Positions 13,059 to 26,019 are shown, counted from the stretch's first letter. The stretch is 64,000 bases of DNA from Proteles cristata cristata (GCA_017311185.1 JAESUZ010000982.1:558001-622000); one strand, 5' to 3'. Notes: a model not told the origin generated them from the sequence alone. A program made the numbers and translations.

Positions 13059-13570
13059 CCAACTATTTCAAATTTGGCATTTCCTTTATATAGTTAAGGT
13101 CAGTATTTGTGACTTTCTTGCTGAGTGCTATTTCACTAAAACTCTTCTTAGTTCTTGCACGAGTTTTTAAAAAAAGGCATCTTGGATGCTTTCATGATGT
13201 TCTAAACTTATTTAAAGTTAATAAAAGTTCATGGTCATTTTCTTGGCCTTGAATAAACTTCTTCAACTTTGGAAGGATAAATATATTTAGCAGGATCTGC
13301 AGTTATGTATTTATTCTGAAAATAAATACTTTGGGTATTATGACTTGTTACTTTTAAGAACCGTTAACACATCTCACATCTAGATATTTCCACCAAATTC
13401 TAAGGGGAAAAGAAAAGCCAACAAAATATTTAGATATAAAAAACAAAAAGCAAATGGGAAGCATCTTACTGCTTTTCTGAATCGGCTTTCTTAAGGATCA
13501 AATGTGGCTTTCCACAAGACTATAAGGAATGTTTTCTGAAAAGCTTCTCATTTACCATTGTTTACATTTA

Positions 13571-13812
13571 CAGTAAAACCTTTTGTTTGTGAGGAAAATT
13601 CATTCCAAAAACATGCTTATAATCCAAAGTACTCGTATATCAAATCAAATTTCAGGAACCATTGGCTCAGTTGTGATCACATGACTTTTGGCATCTCATA
13701 CTACTTGTATTGCAAGACATGGCTTGTTTATCAAGTTAAAACTTATTAGAAATGTTTGCTCATCTTGCAGAACACTCGCAGAACAAGTTACTCGCAATCC
13801 AAGGTTTTACTC
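13571..13812. mobile_element. TA-flanked Tc1/mariner-type MITE, 242 bp
   Basis: Left end CAGTAAAACCTTTTGTTTGT; the right end read on the other strand starts GAGTAAAACCTTGGATTGCG. These are imperfect terminal inverted repeats, and TA dinucleotides sit immediately outside both ends (13569-13570 and 13813-13814), as expected for Tc1/mariner. There is no transposase frame, so it is non-autonomous. Confidence 0.75.
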
Positions 13813-13814
13813 TA

Positions 13815-16690
13815 TTTTGTTCTTTTCTGCATAAAATTTCTTTCCAATTTATGCAAGGATGGCATATAGTATTTTTCTTAGCTAGAGTATTTTAAAAAGA
13901 ATATCAAGTCAAGAAGACCATGTTGTTAAAAAAATGTTTTGTGAGGTCTTCACAAAAATACTGTAATTTTTTCCATTATCATAATCATAAAATATTTATT
14001 ATTTAAATATATCAGCATTCATTTTGACCATGAACACCAAAGGCCACATTTGGCTTGTTATTTTCTTGAGCTTTTAATTATTTTATCTGTTAGAAGTAAT
14101 GACAGAACTGGCTGATGTAAACATGTCCTCTTGCCCTCTGCCCCTGGTACAGCTTAACCGCCTGATAAAGTTAAAACCTGGGAGGAATAGGGGTAGCTTA
14201 TTTTAGAAATTATAATAAGGAAATAGTGGGCACCATCAGTGTATTTAGAATGAAAGACAGCAATTCCAAACAAGTTGTAAGAAAGATATTGAAACTTACT
14301 TATAAGCTTGTAAAGATACTACAGCTCAAATGCTTTCAGAAGCTGAGGACTAGAGTAAAAAAAAAAATATATGCAGGGGAATGTATGCAGGAGAAGATAT
14401 CAAAAGACCCTGAAGTAGCAAGAAGATAATTGGCAGAAGAACTCTCATTTTAAAAAGGCAGGCACAAAAAAAATAAATAAATAAAATGAAATAAATAAAA
14501 AATAAAAAAAGACAAGTGCAAATCGTAGATGGATGAGCATATGACCAGCATTGGATATTGAATCTATGATGTATACTTGTAAGAACACTGTCAGCCTGTC
14601 TAGAGCCAAGAAGCATTAGCAATATGAAATAGGCTAAAAAATAATAATTAAAAACTTTATATTTATATGAAATAAGGAAAACAATTACACATATAACTGT
14701 ATATATAATTATTATAATTATTATCATACTACACTATAGTAGTTACATATAATTATAAAACTTAAGTATTTCCTAAAGTTATCTTTGAATATTAATAATA
14801 AACATGTAGAAAAAGTGTTCAGACAAATTAACAATCTGTTCTGTTAGTTTCACTATAAAACTTGTTAGAATTTCTAAAACTCTCAGTTTCTTTGTTCATC
14901 TTTAAAAGTAGAAATGTAGGATGTAACACAAACTCCTAAAAAATGCTGATCCAGACTGAACATTTTAGAAGATGCTGATTTGGGCTGTGTAACCGCAGTA
15001 ATTTCCTTGACTATTCTTGCTTCCAGTTTCCCCTTATATTCTTATATCACATATAAGAATATAAACTTGCTTCCAGTTTCCCCCTATACACTCCCATATA
15101 ACTAGCAGAGTACTCATCATCATCATCACAATAAATAAAAACAAAACACTTTCAATATGCCATCCCATTCTGTAAATAATTCATTAGTTAACTATTCAAT
15201 TCAAAATTTCCTTATGTGGTATTTTGAAGCCTCCAAATTATTGTCCCTGAACTTCTTTTAACTTTATTTCTTGTTAGTCTCAACACTACTCTGGCAAGCT
15301 AAATGTCACCATACCCTATATTACCTTCTAATATATACCTTTAGTGAAAAGAAGATACTTGGATTCCAGAACCATCTCCTCCATTGTGTGTTCCTGGTGA
15401 TAGTATCTATCAATCTCTTTAATTTCCTGTCTCTCATTGGAATTGTGCTAACTATGTATGTTTTTTTCTATAATGCAGAGTTTTGCTTTTATATATAGAG
15501 TAGTCAAGTAAATTGCTTGAAGAAACATAGCTCTTAAGTGCTGAAACCAGGATTCAAATTTACAATTTGAACTGTGTACAATTTTAAAGTTCATGATGTT
15601 TTCATTCTTCATACCAAGTTAAAGATCCCAAAACATGAAGTGCAGAATATACAAATCATGTGCATGATGAATATCAGTTAAACTTTGCAAAGATTGACAT
15701 AGTTTTGGTTCTTACAAAGTTTCTTGAGAGAAAGATTTACTCTCAACTCTAGCCTGTATAAGACATTAGGCCTCCTTAGTAGGATTTTTGTTTTCTTTCT
15801 CTACTACCTAACTCCTGACTCAACTGTGTCTGTGGATTTTGTCCAAATAATACATGAATTATCTTTTCTCTTTTCTGGTTCATCTCCCCTGAGTTGTCCC
15901 TTGGAAAAATTCCCCTTCTTCTTAAAACTAAGAGTCCTCCCAAATTTCAAATTTCATCTATTTGATGGATAGATATTCACAGTTGCATACTTTTTTCCTT
16001 CATAGTCAAACATTATGGTAAATGTTGGCATACCTAGTTATACTTCAAAAATGTACCTCAGGAAGTTTGAGTTTACAGTTAATATATGCATTGACTATTT
16101 TTGAAAGAAACAGGGAATTTTACAAACAGATATTCAGGCCCTAAGGCCATAATCTGCAAAAATAAAGGGAAACAAAAATATTTCTCTATGAAGAAGAATT
16201 TAAATGTGTGAGTGAGAAGAGGAGGAAAAATCCAGAAAATTGGTGCATATTAAGAATTATGGGAAGAAGCTGAAGCCTTAGGAAAGGTAGCCAGTGAGAC
16301 ATTTTTGGATGAGATGAAGAAAGTATTTGTAAGAAAGGAATGACCTAATATCTATTTCTAAACAAAATTTTTAATTTCATTTTTTGTTACTGCCATAGAA
16401 CTCCTTACCTTGTCCCCAAATCTTAAGAAATAATAGTTGATCCTAGTAGCTTGTAATGGTTAGGGAATAAAAGATAATAAATTTAAAAGATAATTGTCTC
16501 ATTTTCCAATTATTAGAGTCTTTTAATGAAGTTTAGAGTTCTCAGATACTGTAGAGGCTTTGATCTTATTAAAGCATGGGAAGATTTTTGAGTTGTTACT
16601 TTGGTAAAGCTTGTGGTGCATTGCTTGATGGGAGCCCTGGTGGCATAAAAAGTAGTCAGCCTTATGGACTTAGTATATGCCTCAGGATTG
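13815..16690. other. Long AT-rich unique stretch with a hairpin
   Basis: Few identifiable repeats: an A/AAAT-rich run at 14464-14513 and the hairpin at 15034-15064. The region is otherwise unassigned. Confidence 0.5.
15016..15083. repeat. 18 bp direct repeats around a perfect 14 bp-arm hairpin
   Basis: CTTGCTTCCAGTTTCCCC occurs at 15016-15033 and again at 15066-15083. Between them TTATATTCTTATAT (15034-15047), the loop CAC, and its exact complement ATATAAGAATATAA (15051-15064). Confidence 0.97.
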
Positions 16691-16694
16691 TCAG

Positions 16695-17096
16695 GTCAGG
16701 GACGAAGGACAGTTTACTACTTACAACATGAGTAGTAGGCAGAACATTACCATTGTTGCCAACTCCCTGAGCCCTAGTTTCTACATGGCCACTTGAAGAA
16801 GACCGGATAATAGCTGATTGTGCAATGGGTTGCATATAGGTAAGGAACCCTAAACTTAGGGAATCTAAATTTTTTACAATCGACAGTATGCATGCCTATT
16901 TACTTGCTCTGGAGGGAGACACTATCTCTATCTTCCAAGACTGTAAATAAACCTGTCTTTTGCTCTGGAAGGAGACACTTTGTCCTCTAAGGCCATTCAA
17001 TACACAAACAACCTTAAAAAGATTCTCCAGAACAAAGACAGTTAGTGCTTTTGCTTGCAAGATGCAATTATGATAGATCCATGGAGAATTGCCTCC
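16695..17096 (-). repeat. LTR copy 1 of the ERV (3' LTR if the element is on the - strand)
   Basis: Aligns with 20590-20975 with many substitutions and small gaps. It contains an internal near-repeat, TTGCTCTGGAGGGAGACACT and TTGCTCTGGAAGGAGACACT, about 50 bp apart, which the other LTR does not show so clearly. Confidence 0.65.
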
Positions 17097-20000
17097 TCAC
17101 AATATCTATCTTGGCTTCTGGTACATTTTCCCATGAGAATTCCCATTAGTCAGATGCTGATTAATCTGAATGCCAGAGGCTGGAAACAAATCCATTCAAT
17201 TTTCATCATACAGCATTTAATTAAGATTATTATCAACAGGATTCCAAACTACAGAGTGAGGCCAACCTCCAGAGACCCAAACCCAACTAACAGAACAAAT
17301 TACATCAACCACCAGTGTCTATATTAGAAAATCAGGTGGCTTTTTCCTTTCATTTCTGTATTGATATTTGCACTTGTCCCAAGGCATTAATCCAAGTACT
17401 ATAAGATGCATTAACAATTGCTTTGGCCCACATGGTAAAAGTCTAGGGAAATTCTACCACCTTTAAGAACTCTGGCCAAAAGTGGAGGCTGATGTGAGTG
17501 ACTTCCAGAACCAAGGTGGTATCATTGATTTTTTTCTTCAACTAAGGCCAGTAGTAACCAGGTAACCAGGGTAGCTTCAAAAGGCAGGATTGAGTTATCT
17601 TATTGTTACATGATCTATAGGTGGTATATTTCTTAAACTCTTGACTGCCTTGACTGTCTTTTGGTGTCTTTTATTAACACCCATAAAGCAGACATCACCA
17701 GAGTTTGGAAAGTGAGGTTGACTAATACATGCCTTCCCGTTAAGAAGAATCCTCAGAGAATTCTTTATGTCTTTGGAGATAACCTATTTTTATTCTTTTT
17801 TTTTTTTTTTTAATTGCTGCCCCCAGTTCCAAGGAAGACTTATATCAGTCAGGGGATCCAAGAAAATAGTGCTGTCAGAGTGCTTCCAGATATCAATAAA
17901 ACAGCTTTCACACTTCAATTTCAAACAACTGAGTTTGGTTCTTGTTGGAAGAACTCTGTCATATCCATCTAAGCCACCAGAATGCTGACATTTGTCCACC
18001 CCATGGATGACAAAGTAAAAACTATAACAGTAGTGCTGGGAAAATATCTAGAGGGATGAACAAGTGTAATAACTGTGAGATGCATAAATTGGGGTCAATC
18101 CCTGCTATTTCCATAGACTTCTTTTTAAGTTAGGACAATCATGGTAAAACCATCGTAAAAGACATTGGGCAGGAGATAGCAAATCTGGCATTAACTTAAG
18201 TTTATGGACTCACAACAGTTTTCGAATGTTATTTCAATGTATTTTCCTTAAAAACAGGGCTACAGAAGTGATTCTGAGAAACAGTGATCATTAATGTCCC
18301 TCCCTACCTCATACCTCTATTTCCCTCTGCCAGGAGTTGTTTCCCCTTCACCATCATAAAATCAATGTATCTTATTCACCTTTTCTCCAATCATCATATA
18401 GTCTTATATGGACATTTCATCCAAATGTATAAAATAAGAATTAGGGCATTTTATATAACTTACAGAGACCCAATATGTCCCCAGATTTGGTCCATGTGGG
18501 CTTCTGTAAAGAGGCTCAGTGATCAGTGTGTGCTTAACCAAGTGACATTATCCTTATAATCTAGGATTGTGTCAGTACAATAAAAGAATCCAGATCACTA
18601 AAGCAGAGTTAAGTCTGAATCCCCTAAGCCATTTTTTACCCAGATTGCCAAAACAAGCAGAGATATAAAAGCCAAGCAGGGATATAGTTGCCGTTAGGGG
18701 AAGAAAGACAAAGTATGCCATACCAGGAATGGTCAAAATGTAATTTCAGATTTGCAAAATAGATCTGTATGTACTATAGCCATTTGATCATTATCTACAA
18801 AGTAGATAATAAACAATAATCCCTTTCTGGAGATGATCTCATTCAGTGACCAAACTGTCTTACAAAGACTTATAGGGAAGGAGAAGGGGATGGAGTTAGG
18901 GATTTTTTTAAGTCCATTTCTAGGGTCCATTCTAATTCCAGAAGCTTATGAATGATAGAGGACATGAAAGGTTCATCAAATACTTTTACTATCAGCCCAT
19001 TTGTTGAATGGTTTTGTGACAATATTTCAACCACTTTCAAACTGAAAATAATCCTGAAAGCCAAAAACATGACAAGTTTTGTTTCAAGGGATCTGATAGT
19101 ATTAATTAAAGACAATTATGGCTCAAAAGAGTCAATAAAATTACAGGGGTGAACAATAGTAGTACTTTTCTATATGATGATCTTTTTAATTGGGAGAATC
19201 CCCTATGAAATTTGTGAGCATTCATAGTAAGCAGGTAACACATCAATACCAGGTAGATATTGAACAGTAGAATCCTTGACTATAGTACATTGAATTGGCC
19301 AAAAGCACCCTACTCACAAGGTCATATTAGTTTCTTTTCCCCATTGTGAATTGGTGTGAAAACACATCAATTTAATCTGAGCATTCAGTAATCCACGAGA
19401 CTAACTAGAGTGGTGACTTATATGCCTCTATCTAAGTAATAAAATTTTGATTCCCTCCCATCTCCTAAAATCTTCAGCATATTTGGAGAGCTGAATATGG
19501 CCCTTGGTCCCCACTGGGGATCAGGGAGCTTACCCTTAATCCCACCCTTAATCATCCTCATTTTTAAAGCAGCTGAGATAGGTTGTTGTAAGAATGGAGG
19601 AATCAGGAAACCTAGAGGGACAGAGTAGCTTCATGCCAACAAAGTTGAGTTTACTTTCAGTTTTTAGTAGCAATAGTGGCTGCCTTCAAAATATATTTTA
19701 GATATCTTTGAGTCATTTTCTTACTCTAGTAAGTCAACTCTGTCAACATTGAAAACTTAGTCTGGGGCAATAAAACCCTGAATATCAGCCAATGCTTCAT
19801 TTATGATTTCCTTTGGGAGTTTGTCTCAGTAAAATCTCCCCCAAGAGGACCAAAGCTCCATTACAGCAGCCAGAACCCATTGCCAGAAGTTCTGAAGTCT
19901 TTTAATGTTATCTCCAAATGGATCTGTGGTTGATATTTTACACTGCAGAAGGGTCTCAGTCATTAGATGGTCTCACCATTCTCATTCTTCATCAACATCT

Positions 20001-20589
20001 TCCTGCCTTCTCCTCTGAAGTGAACCAAAGTTCTAACAATCAGCCTGGTTTCTTCCCATAGTGGTCATATATTTCCCTATTTCACTTTTAATGCAAGTAA
20101 GCATGTCTCTAGCTTCTCAGCAAGTGGGTAGAAACTTTTGCCTCCTTTCCTGGATGCAATTCTTAACACTGGTTGTTACTATAGTGCGTACATGAGACTG
20201 CCTGCCAAACTGCTGACATATTTTCCTATCTGGAAGAGAGTTAGCATACCCAGAATTCTGTTAGGACAGCTATCTCAGCTCTTACTTGACAGTATTCAGA
20301 CTGCAACCCCTTCCCAACACCTCCTTCGTCATTCAACAGACAATAAACTACAAGAACATTTATTGCCTGATTGACCATTCAGTGTGATCATTGTGCTTGC
20401 CATTGATTTCCAGGGACTTCTCTCAAATCACATTAATTGACTTGGGAGACCATCATATTTCTTCTTCTAATGAGCCTTGTTTTTGTCAGGATCCCATCCT
20501 CATAACCCAAACTGTCAAAAACTGAGGGATCTGAGATTTTGCCATCCTTGCTAGTTAAAAATTACACTTCTACAGTTTCGTGGATATTG
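17097..20589 (-). other. ERV interior remnant, no intact gene
   Basis: No gag, pol or env motif could be identified with certainty. Every open frame is short and interrupted, so I do not call any retroviral protein. No SINE has landed inside it. Confidence 0.5.
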
Positions 20590-20975
20590 GCAGCAGTTAA
20601 AAGTTTACTGCTCACAACAATGGGAAATAGCTAGAGTTTCAGCTTTGATGTCACCTCCTACAGCCCCAGTTTCCACATACCCATATAAAGAGGACAAGAC
20701 ATCAGAGCACATGCTGTGCAATGCAGAAGAGGAACACTGACTTTAGGGAACCCTAATCTTTTATAAAGGGCAATGATTATGCCTGTCCAATTGATGTGGA
20801 GGGAGAAATAGCCCTATCTTCCAAAATTGTAAGAAAATCCAAAGTTTATTTATTTCTCTCCTCTAAAGCTGTTAAATATATAAACATTCTAGGGAAAAAA
20901 ATTGTCCAGAACAAATAGTTCTGGATGCAAGAAATGCAAACACACAAGATACCCATGGAGAATCGTCTCCCAGCA
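20590..20975 (-). repeat. LTR copy 2 of the ERV (5' LTR if the element is on the - strand)
   Basis: Shares AGGGAACCCTAA, TGGAGGGAGA, CTATCTTCCAA, CCAGAACAAA and CCATGGAGAAT with copy 1 in the same order. Confidence 0.65.
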
Positions 20976-20979
20976 GCCT

Positions 20980-23570
20980 AGAAACAACCTAATGAATCCT
21001 GAGGGCACTAAATTCCTCCTCAGCAGACTGTGTGACTCTATAAGCCATGACTGCCAGGATTACTCTAAAGGGAATTGATATCTTTTTCATCCATGGATAC
21101 AGAATAGTATTATCAATGCAGTGATTTAAAAAAAAATGTGGCCACCAATACTAAATGAAAGGACATTGAAAAATAGTTACAAATGTGAAATCAGTATAAT
21201 TTATTTTAGTAAATACTACAGTTTTCCATGTTGAATGTGATTTATTCTAACCAATGAAGTGAATGTCATCCAATCATTCTTTTAAGTGCTGAAGCCAATC
21301 AGGAGACTCACCTACAGATATATAGATATGGATACAGACATAAATCCAGTAGACAATCTAGCAAAACAAATGAACGAGGTGGTGGATAAAGAAAAAATAT
21401 GTTTTAATAAATCTTTAGTGAACTCTTTAGAATTTTAAAGACTGAAATGCTTAGGTGGATAATTTTTAAAAATATCAGTGTGAAAATGTAAGCTTCTATG
21501 CATATGCTTTAGATTAATCAGGTTCAATATTTTCTTAAAGAATATAGAACAATATGTAAAATTCATAATTTAGTGCTAGTTACTCAGATTTGTGCAAGAG
21601 TAGAGCTGAGAATAGTATCTTTCTGCTCCACTAACTAGTAAATGAAGAGGTAAAAAATCCTAGGTTCCACATAAACTCAAACAATTGTAACATTACTGTT
21701 CAGGTCAAGAGAAAGTAGATGAGAGTGCTGAAGTAGGAAAAGACTTGAACCATACAATGCCTTAGAATTAAGGATTCCAAACTTTTGCATTTGACATTTT
21801 AAAGTCAGATGGGTATGTGTGTCCAGATTGTGATTTCTGTATGTATAAAGTTGAAATCAAGCCCATTTATACTATTTATTAATAGATTATTGCTCATTTT
21901 AAAGGGCAGGTTCTATTTATTTACAGAATTAATAATTGAAATTTTGGATGCTATGCAATAGAAAACTTTAGAAACAGAGTTTTAATTTTATGTCTTCTGT
22001 GGTTTCCAGAATCAATATTGCCCAACAACCAAGGATTTAATATTTTACAACAGAACTGAAAATGCAGTCTATCTTCATTTAATGTTATTATCTTGACAGA
22101 ATTGAAAATGCAATCTGTCTTTTTATAATGATCATATTAGCTCATGTGTGATGAAAGGTAAATAAAACATACTGTGGTCTTAACAATAAAATATTCTGTT
22201 TTCTATAAATTTGTATGCAACTGGCATCTTAATATATATGCATAGGTAAGAAGGAATGACCATATGTCATATATATATATATATATATATATTTGTTATG
22301 CAGTTTAAATCTTACTCAATTTTAGTTTTCTTTAATGATGCCATCAGATGTCTAAAGTGCATACTGTATAAAATAGGCGCTACCACTAGGTTTGTACGCT
22401 TTTGTTACTCCACTACGTTTATACCTTATCATTCAAATTATGGAGACTCAGAAGTAAAGGAAGTCTAAATGTAGCACTTCCCTTTGCTAGAAACAAAATA
22501 ATAACTAGTGCACTGATATCTAACTACAACAAAGAAAGTCTCATTCACGAGTAACACAAAAATTGGGCTTAAGAACTACAATGACAAGTGAAAACCGTAA
22601 TACCATTTGATAAATTTTATTAATGCAAAAGCAGCACAAATACAGTGCCATCAGCAAGCTCAGCATAATTATGTAATTGGCAGGAAAATTGAATTATTCA
22701 AGCATAAGAAGGACATTTTCTCTGAAAATAGCCCAAAAATATCACAATCTTCAAGCATTAAAAAGAAAAAAAATGTGACCTGTATTATTGATACCTTTTT
22801 CCTATTGGTTTTTATGAGACACTGTAAATTTCTGAACTTATTTAACTTTGGAACGTGGATTAAGTTTTTATTGCAATGTCATTTGTGCATAGTAAAAAGG
22901 AAAATAATATTTATAAAAATATTTGTGTGGATAATGATTTGTCTGGCAAATATAAGGACCGTAGGTAAGACCTGTCTTAAACTTGAAATCCTCCATCTTT
23001 CTATTTGTAAATAAATCACTGAAAAGGGACCATTCAATGATTGCTCTGTTAGCCTTAGTTATTTAACCTGGAGATTAGATACTAATAGGAATTAAGTTTC
23101 CTGCCACATCTACTTATTATCCCTCATACGTTGTATTTAAAGCTAAAACGTGTTCTCTATCCCTCTATTACTCTCTTCTATGCCTGTCTCATCCACTCTT
23201 GTATCTTTTCTCACCCTTCCTTTCCTGCACACATGCACACACACGCATGCACACACACATGAGTTGTATCTTCAGGAGTTGTCTCTTGCCTCTTTTCATG
23301 GGAGAGTAACATATCAATTCATTAATGCGTATGTTCAAATTAACCTGGGAAAGTATTTACCAAAATGACCAATATTCTGAGTGTTTTTATCACATGAGAC
23401 TCAGATAATTGAGAAATTCTAGTCAGTTGGATCAGAATGGAGCCCTATAGGTACACATCCAGTCTATTTCTCTCCTCCCTTCACTTAGCATCATCCTTTC
23501 CTTCTAAACTACTGACTTAAATGTCTATTTTCAGCCTTAACTTATTCTGCACATATTTAGAGATTACTGA
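20980..23570. other. AT-rich intronic stretch with a (TA)n run
   Basis: Contains (AT)n at 22269-22292 and a possible antisense L2 scrap at about 21690-21800. A 135-codon open frame at 22607-23014 is lysine-, isoleucine- and phenylalanine-rich as expected from AT-rich noncoding DNA. A CA/CG-rich run lies at 23230-23260. Confidence 0.5.
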
Positions 23571-23574
23571 TTGA

Positions 23575-23681
23575 AGTAATTCTGTAAATCAAACAATGGA
23601 CTAGCCACTGAGAATAAAACATTCCACAACAATGGATGTGGTTTCTGCCTTTAGTGAACTTGCTATCTAGTAGTGGGAGAA

Positions 23682-23719
<38 letters not shown>

Positions 23720-24180
23720 GTGTAATTATGTCAGAATAATGATATCCTAAGGAACATCTGGCTCAGCAACAACAACAAAACAGTAAATGGGGTCATTGCC
23801 TAGAAATAGGAAGAGTAAAGAATACTTGTAGTGAGACTGTGAAGGCAAGTTTGGTCAGACTCTATAGGATTTTATAGATTATGCTAAGTTTCCTTTCATT
23901 CTAAGAGCAATGGGAAGTCATTTGTTTTTGCTGTTCTTTACGGGCAGAGGGTATATATCATCAGATTTGCATTTTGAAAATATAATGGCTGACTGTAGGG
24001 GAAGAATGGAAGGAAGGTTGTCCCAGAAGGAAATTATTACTTCAGTTGTGGTAGTCATGGTGGACATGGAGAGAAGTGAATGCAAAATTATGTTGGAGGA
24101 AAAATCCATAGGATTTGGTGATGCATTAAATAAAATGGGACAGAGTGAAAAAAAATTCAGTATTAGAAATGACTTTTGAA
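23575..24180 (-). repeat. L2 LINE 3' region, antisense
   Basis: GTGGTTTCTGCCTTTAGTGA, then TATCTAGTAGTGGGAGA, CTCTATAGGATTTTATAG, GCAATGGGAAGTCATTTG and GAATGGAAGGAAGGTTG follow antisense L2 over about 600 bp. A (CA)n microsatellite sits inside at 23683-23718. Confidence 0.7.
23683..23718. repeat. (CA)n microsatellite
   Basis: About 16 CA units ending CACGCACG. Confidence 0.97.
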
Positions 24181-24204
24181 TTTCTGGCTTATTACCATTT
24201 TCTA

Positions 24205-24510
24205 ACTATCCATGGTTATGTAACAAATCATCCCCAAACTTAGTAGTTTAAACATCAACAATATTTTGCTGAAGTATTGCAATTTGGGCAGAGCTTCACA
24301 GAGGCAGCTCATCTTTCTATCACTTGGCATCTGCTGGGCAGTTCAAAGGGTGGGAGAGAGAGTCATCTGAAGTTTCTCTTATTCCATGTCTGGGGTTTGG
24401 TGCTGGCTAATGTTGAGATGTGTTAAGAGTTGTAGCCTGAACACCCACCTGTGCATTGTCTATGTAGGTGCCTGTCTTCTTTAAATGTTTATTTATTTTT
24501 GAGACAGAAT

Positions 24511-24544
<34 letters not shown>

Positions 24545-24925
24545 GACAGAGAGAGACAGAGAGAGAAAGAGAGAGAAGAAGGGCAGAGAGAAGGGGGAAT
24601 ATAGGATACAAAGCAGGTTCCATGCTGACAGCAGAGAGACTGATGTGGGACTCCAACTCAAGAACTGTGAGATCATGACCTGAGTAGAAGTCTGACAACC
24701 AGCCGAGTCACCCAGGTGCCCTGGTGTCTGACTTCTTTGCAGCATAGTGGCTATGTTTCAAAGGCAAACTCCATGAAATGGCCAAACAGAGGCTTTTAAG
24801 CCTGTTATGACTGCTTAGAAATCATTCAGCGTCACTTCCCTCACATTATATTCATTAGAAACAAATCAGTACAGTCAGCCTCTATTCAAGATGGAGGGTG
24901 TAATAGAATTTGTGGGCTTGTTTAA
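24205..24925 (-). repeat. Probable MaLR LTR, antisense, split by a SINE
   Basis: GGTTATGTAACAAATCATCC, CAAACTTAGTAGTTTAAAC and TTTGGGCAGAGCTTC match the AAATTACCACAAACTTAGTGG module of MLT1-type LTRs read backwards. It resumes after the SINE at 24482. Confidence 0.5.
24482..24722 (-). repeat. CAN-SINE (cat type), antisense
   Basis: TTTATTTATTTTTGAGACAG, expanded (GA)n, CTGACAGCAGAGAG, and GAGTCACCCAGGTGCCC. Target copies are GGTGCCTGTCTTCTT (24467-24481) and GGTGTCTGACTTCTT (24723-24737). Confidence 0.95.
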
Positions 24926-25129
24926 TTCCAGTACAGATAACTTGATGTCAGATAGCCCCACTATTGAGAGGGAAAACTTTAGAAAGTTTTGGAACTTTGG
25001 CAAAATTTTTTTCTTTTGCTTCTGATTGACCTCTAGGCATCTGTTTTGCATCCTCTGCTTTTTCTAGAATTTGCCTATTACATCTAAGCTATTGACCTTT
25101 AAAAACCTATCTAACCTTGACTCTTCATC

Positions 25130-25640
25130 TAACTAGTAATAACTCCAGCTGTTTGTTGCCCCTAGGATGTCTCAACATGATTTCCAATTTAAGTTGTTTA
25201 AAATCAAACATCGTGTTTCCCCTCAAATTTTCTCCTTTCCTTGAAATCTTCTTTTCAGTGAATGGAGAAATCTTTCTGGTTCAAACTTACATTTCTCCTT
25301 GACTCTTCTCTCTCAGTACCAGTCACAATCCATTGCCAGATATGGTCAGGTCCACCTTTGACAGCTACCATATATCTACCCAAATCTTATTTTCTTTCCT
25401 TTTTCCTTTTATCTTTTTCTGTCTTACAATATTCTGGACAAGTGATGTTTTGACTGATCTTAGAGTATGTCCACTCTTTCTCTCCTCAAGATTTTGCTTT
25501 GGGTTTGTTCTTTCTAGAATAATTTCCCACAAAACGTTTGCATATCGGGTCCCCTTTAATCATTAATTTCTCTGTTCAAACTACTCTAACCACTGTTAGT
25601 GAAGTACCCACCCCATACTAATTATTCTCTTTTACCTTTT
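25130..25640 (+). repeat. L2 LINE fragment, sense
   Basis: CCTAGGATGTCTCAACATG, CCTTGACTCTTCTCTCTCAG, CCATTGCCAGATATGGTC and TCTTTCTAGAATAATTTCCC follow the coding end and 3' UTR of L2. All frames are broken. Confidence 0.7.
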
Positions 25641-25664
25641 TAAAATTATTTTTAATAAAATGAA

Positions 25665-26000
25665 TAAGTTCTGTGGATCTAGCATACAGGATGGTGGGTG
25701 ACTATAGTTAATAGTATTGTATTAACTATAGTTATATAGTTACATAACCATTGGATTATAGTTATATAATGACTGTTATTACATTGTACAATAGCTCAGA
25801 GAGTAGATCTTAAGAGTCTAGCACCAAAACCAAAATATGATAACTGTCAAACTGATTGATGTAGTAATTAATTTGATTGAGGTATTATTTCAAAATGTGT
25901 GTATTAAATCATCGTATTGTGTATCTTAAAAAAAAGTTATACAACCTAACTATATATAATTTTTATTTTTCAATTGCACTTTAATAAAGCTGTGGAAAAA
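25665..26000 (+). repeat. Old L1M 3' UTR fragment
   Basis: GGATGGTGGGTGACTATAGT, TAATAGTATTGTATTAA, GAGAGTAGATCTTAAGAGT and TTAAATCATCGTATTGTGTA match an L1M 3' end, related to the one at 48600-49240. Confidence 0.7.
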
Positions 26001-26019
26001 TAAAAATTATTTTTAAACC

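Larger units (their letters stand above)
16695..20975 (-). mobile_element. Decayed endogenous retrovirus, probably ERVL-like, two LTRs
   Basis: Two direct copies of a roughly 390-400 bp sequence (16695-17096 and 20590-20975) bracket about 3.5 kb. Shared landmarks include the GGAGGGAGA, CTATCTTCCAA, GTCCAGAACAAA-like and CCATGGAGAAT blocks, in the same order. The interior is too short and too mutated for a full retrovirus, and its frames are all broken and under about 90 residues. The - strand is inferred because on that strand the LTRs begin TG near the CCATGG block, and GTAGAAGTG just inside recalls a tRNA-Leu-type primer site. Family and strand are tentative. Confidence 0.65.

Noticed and set aside
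16695..20975. Retroviral gag, pol or env gene inside the ERV
   Set aside because: No motif could be read securely on either strand and all frames are broken.
22607..23014. 135-codon open frame, the longest in the window
   Set aside because: Composition is Lys/Ile/Phe-rich as expected in AT-rich DNA, with no domain, no splice context and no family resemblance.
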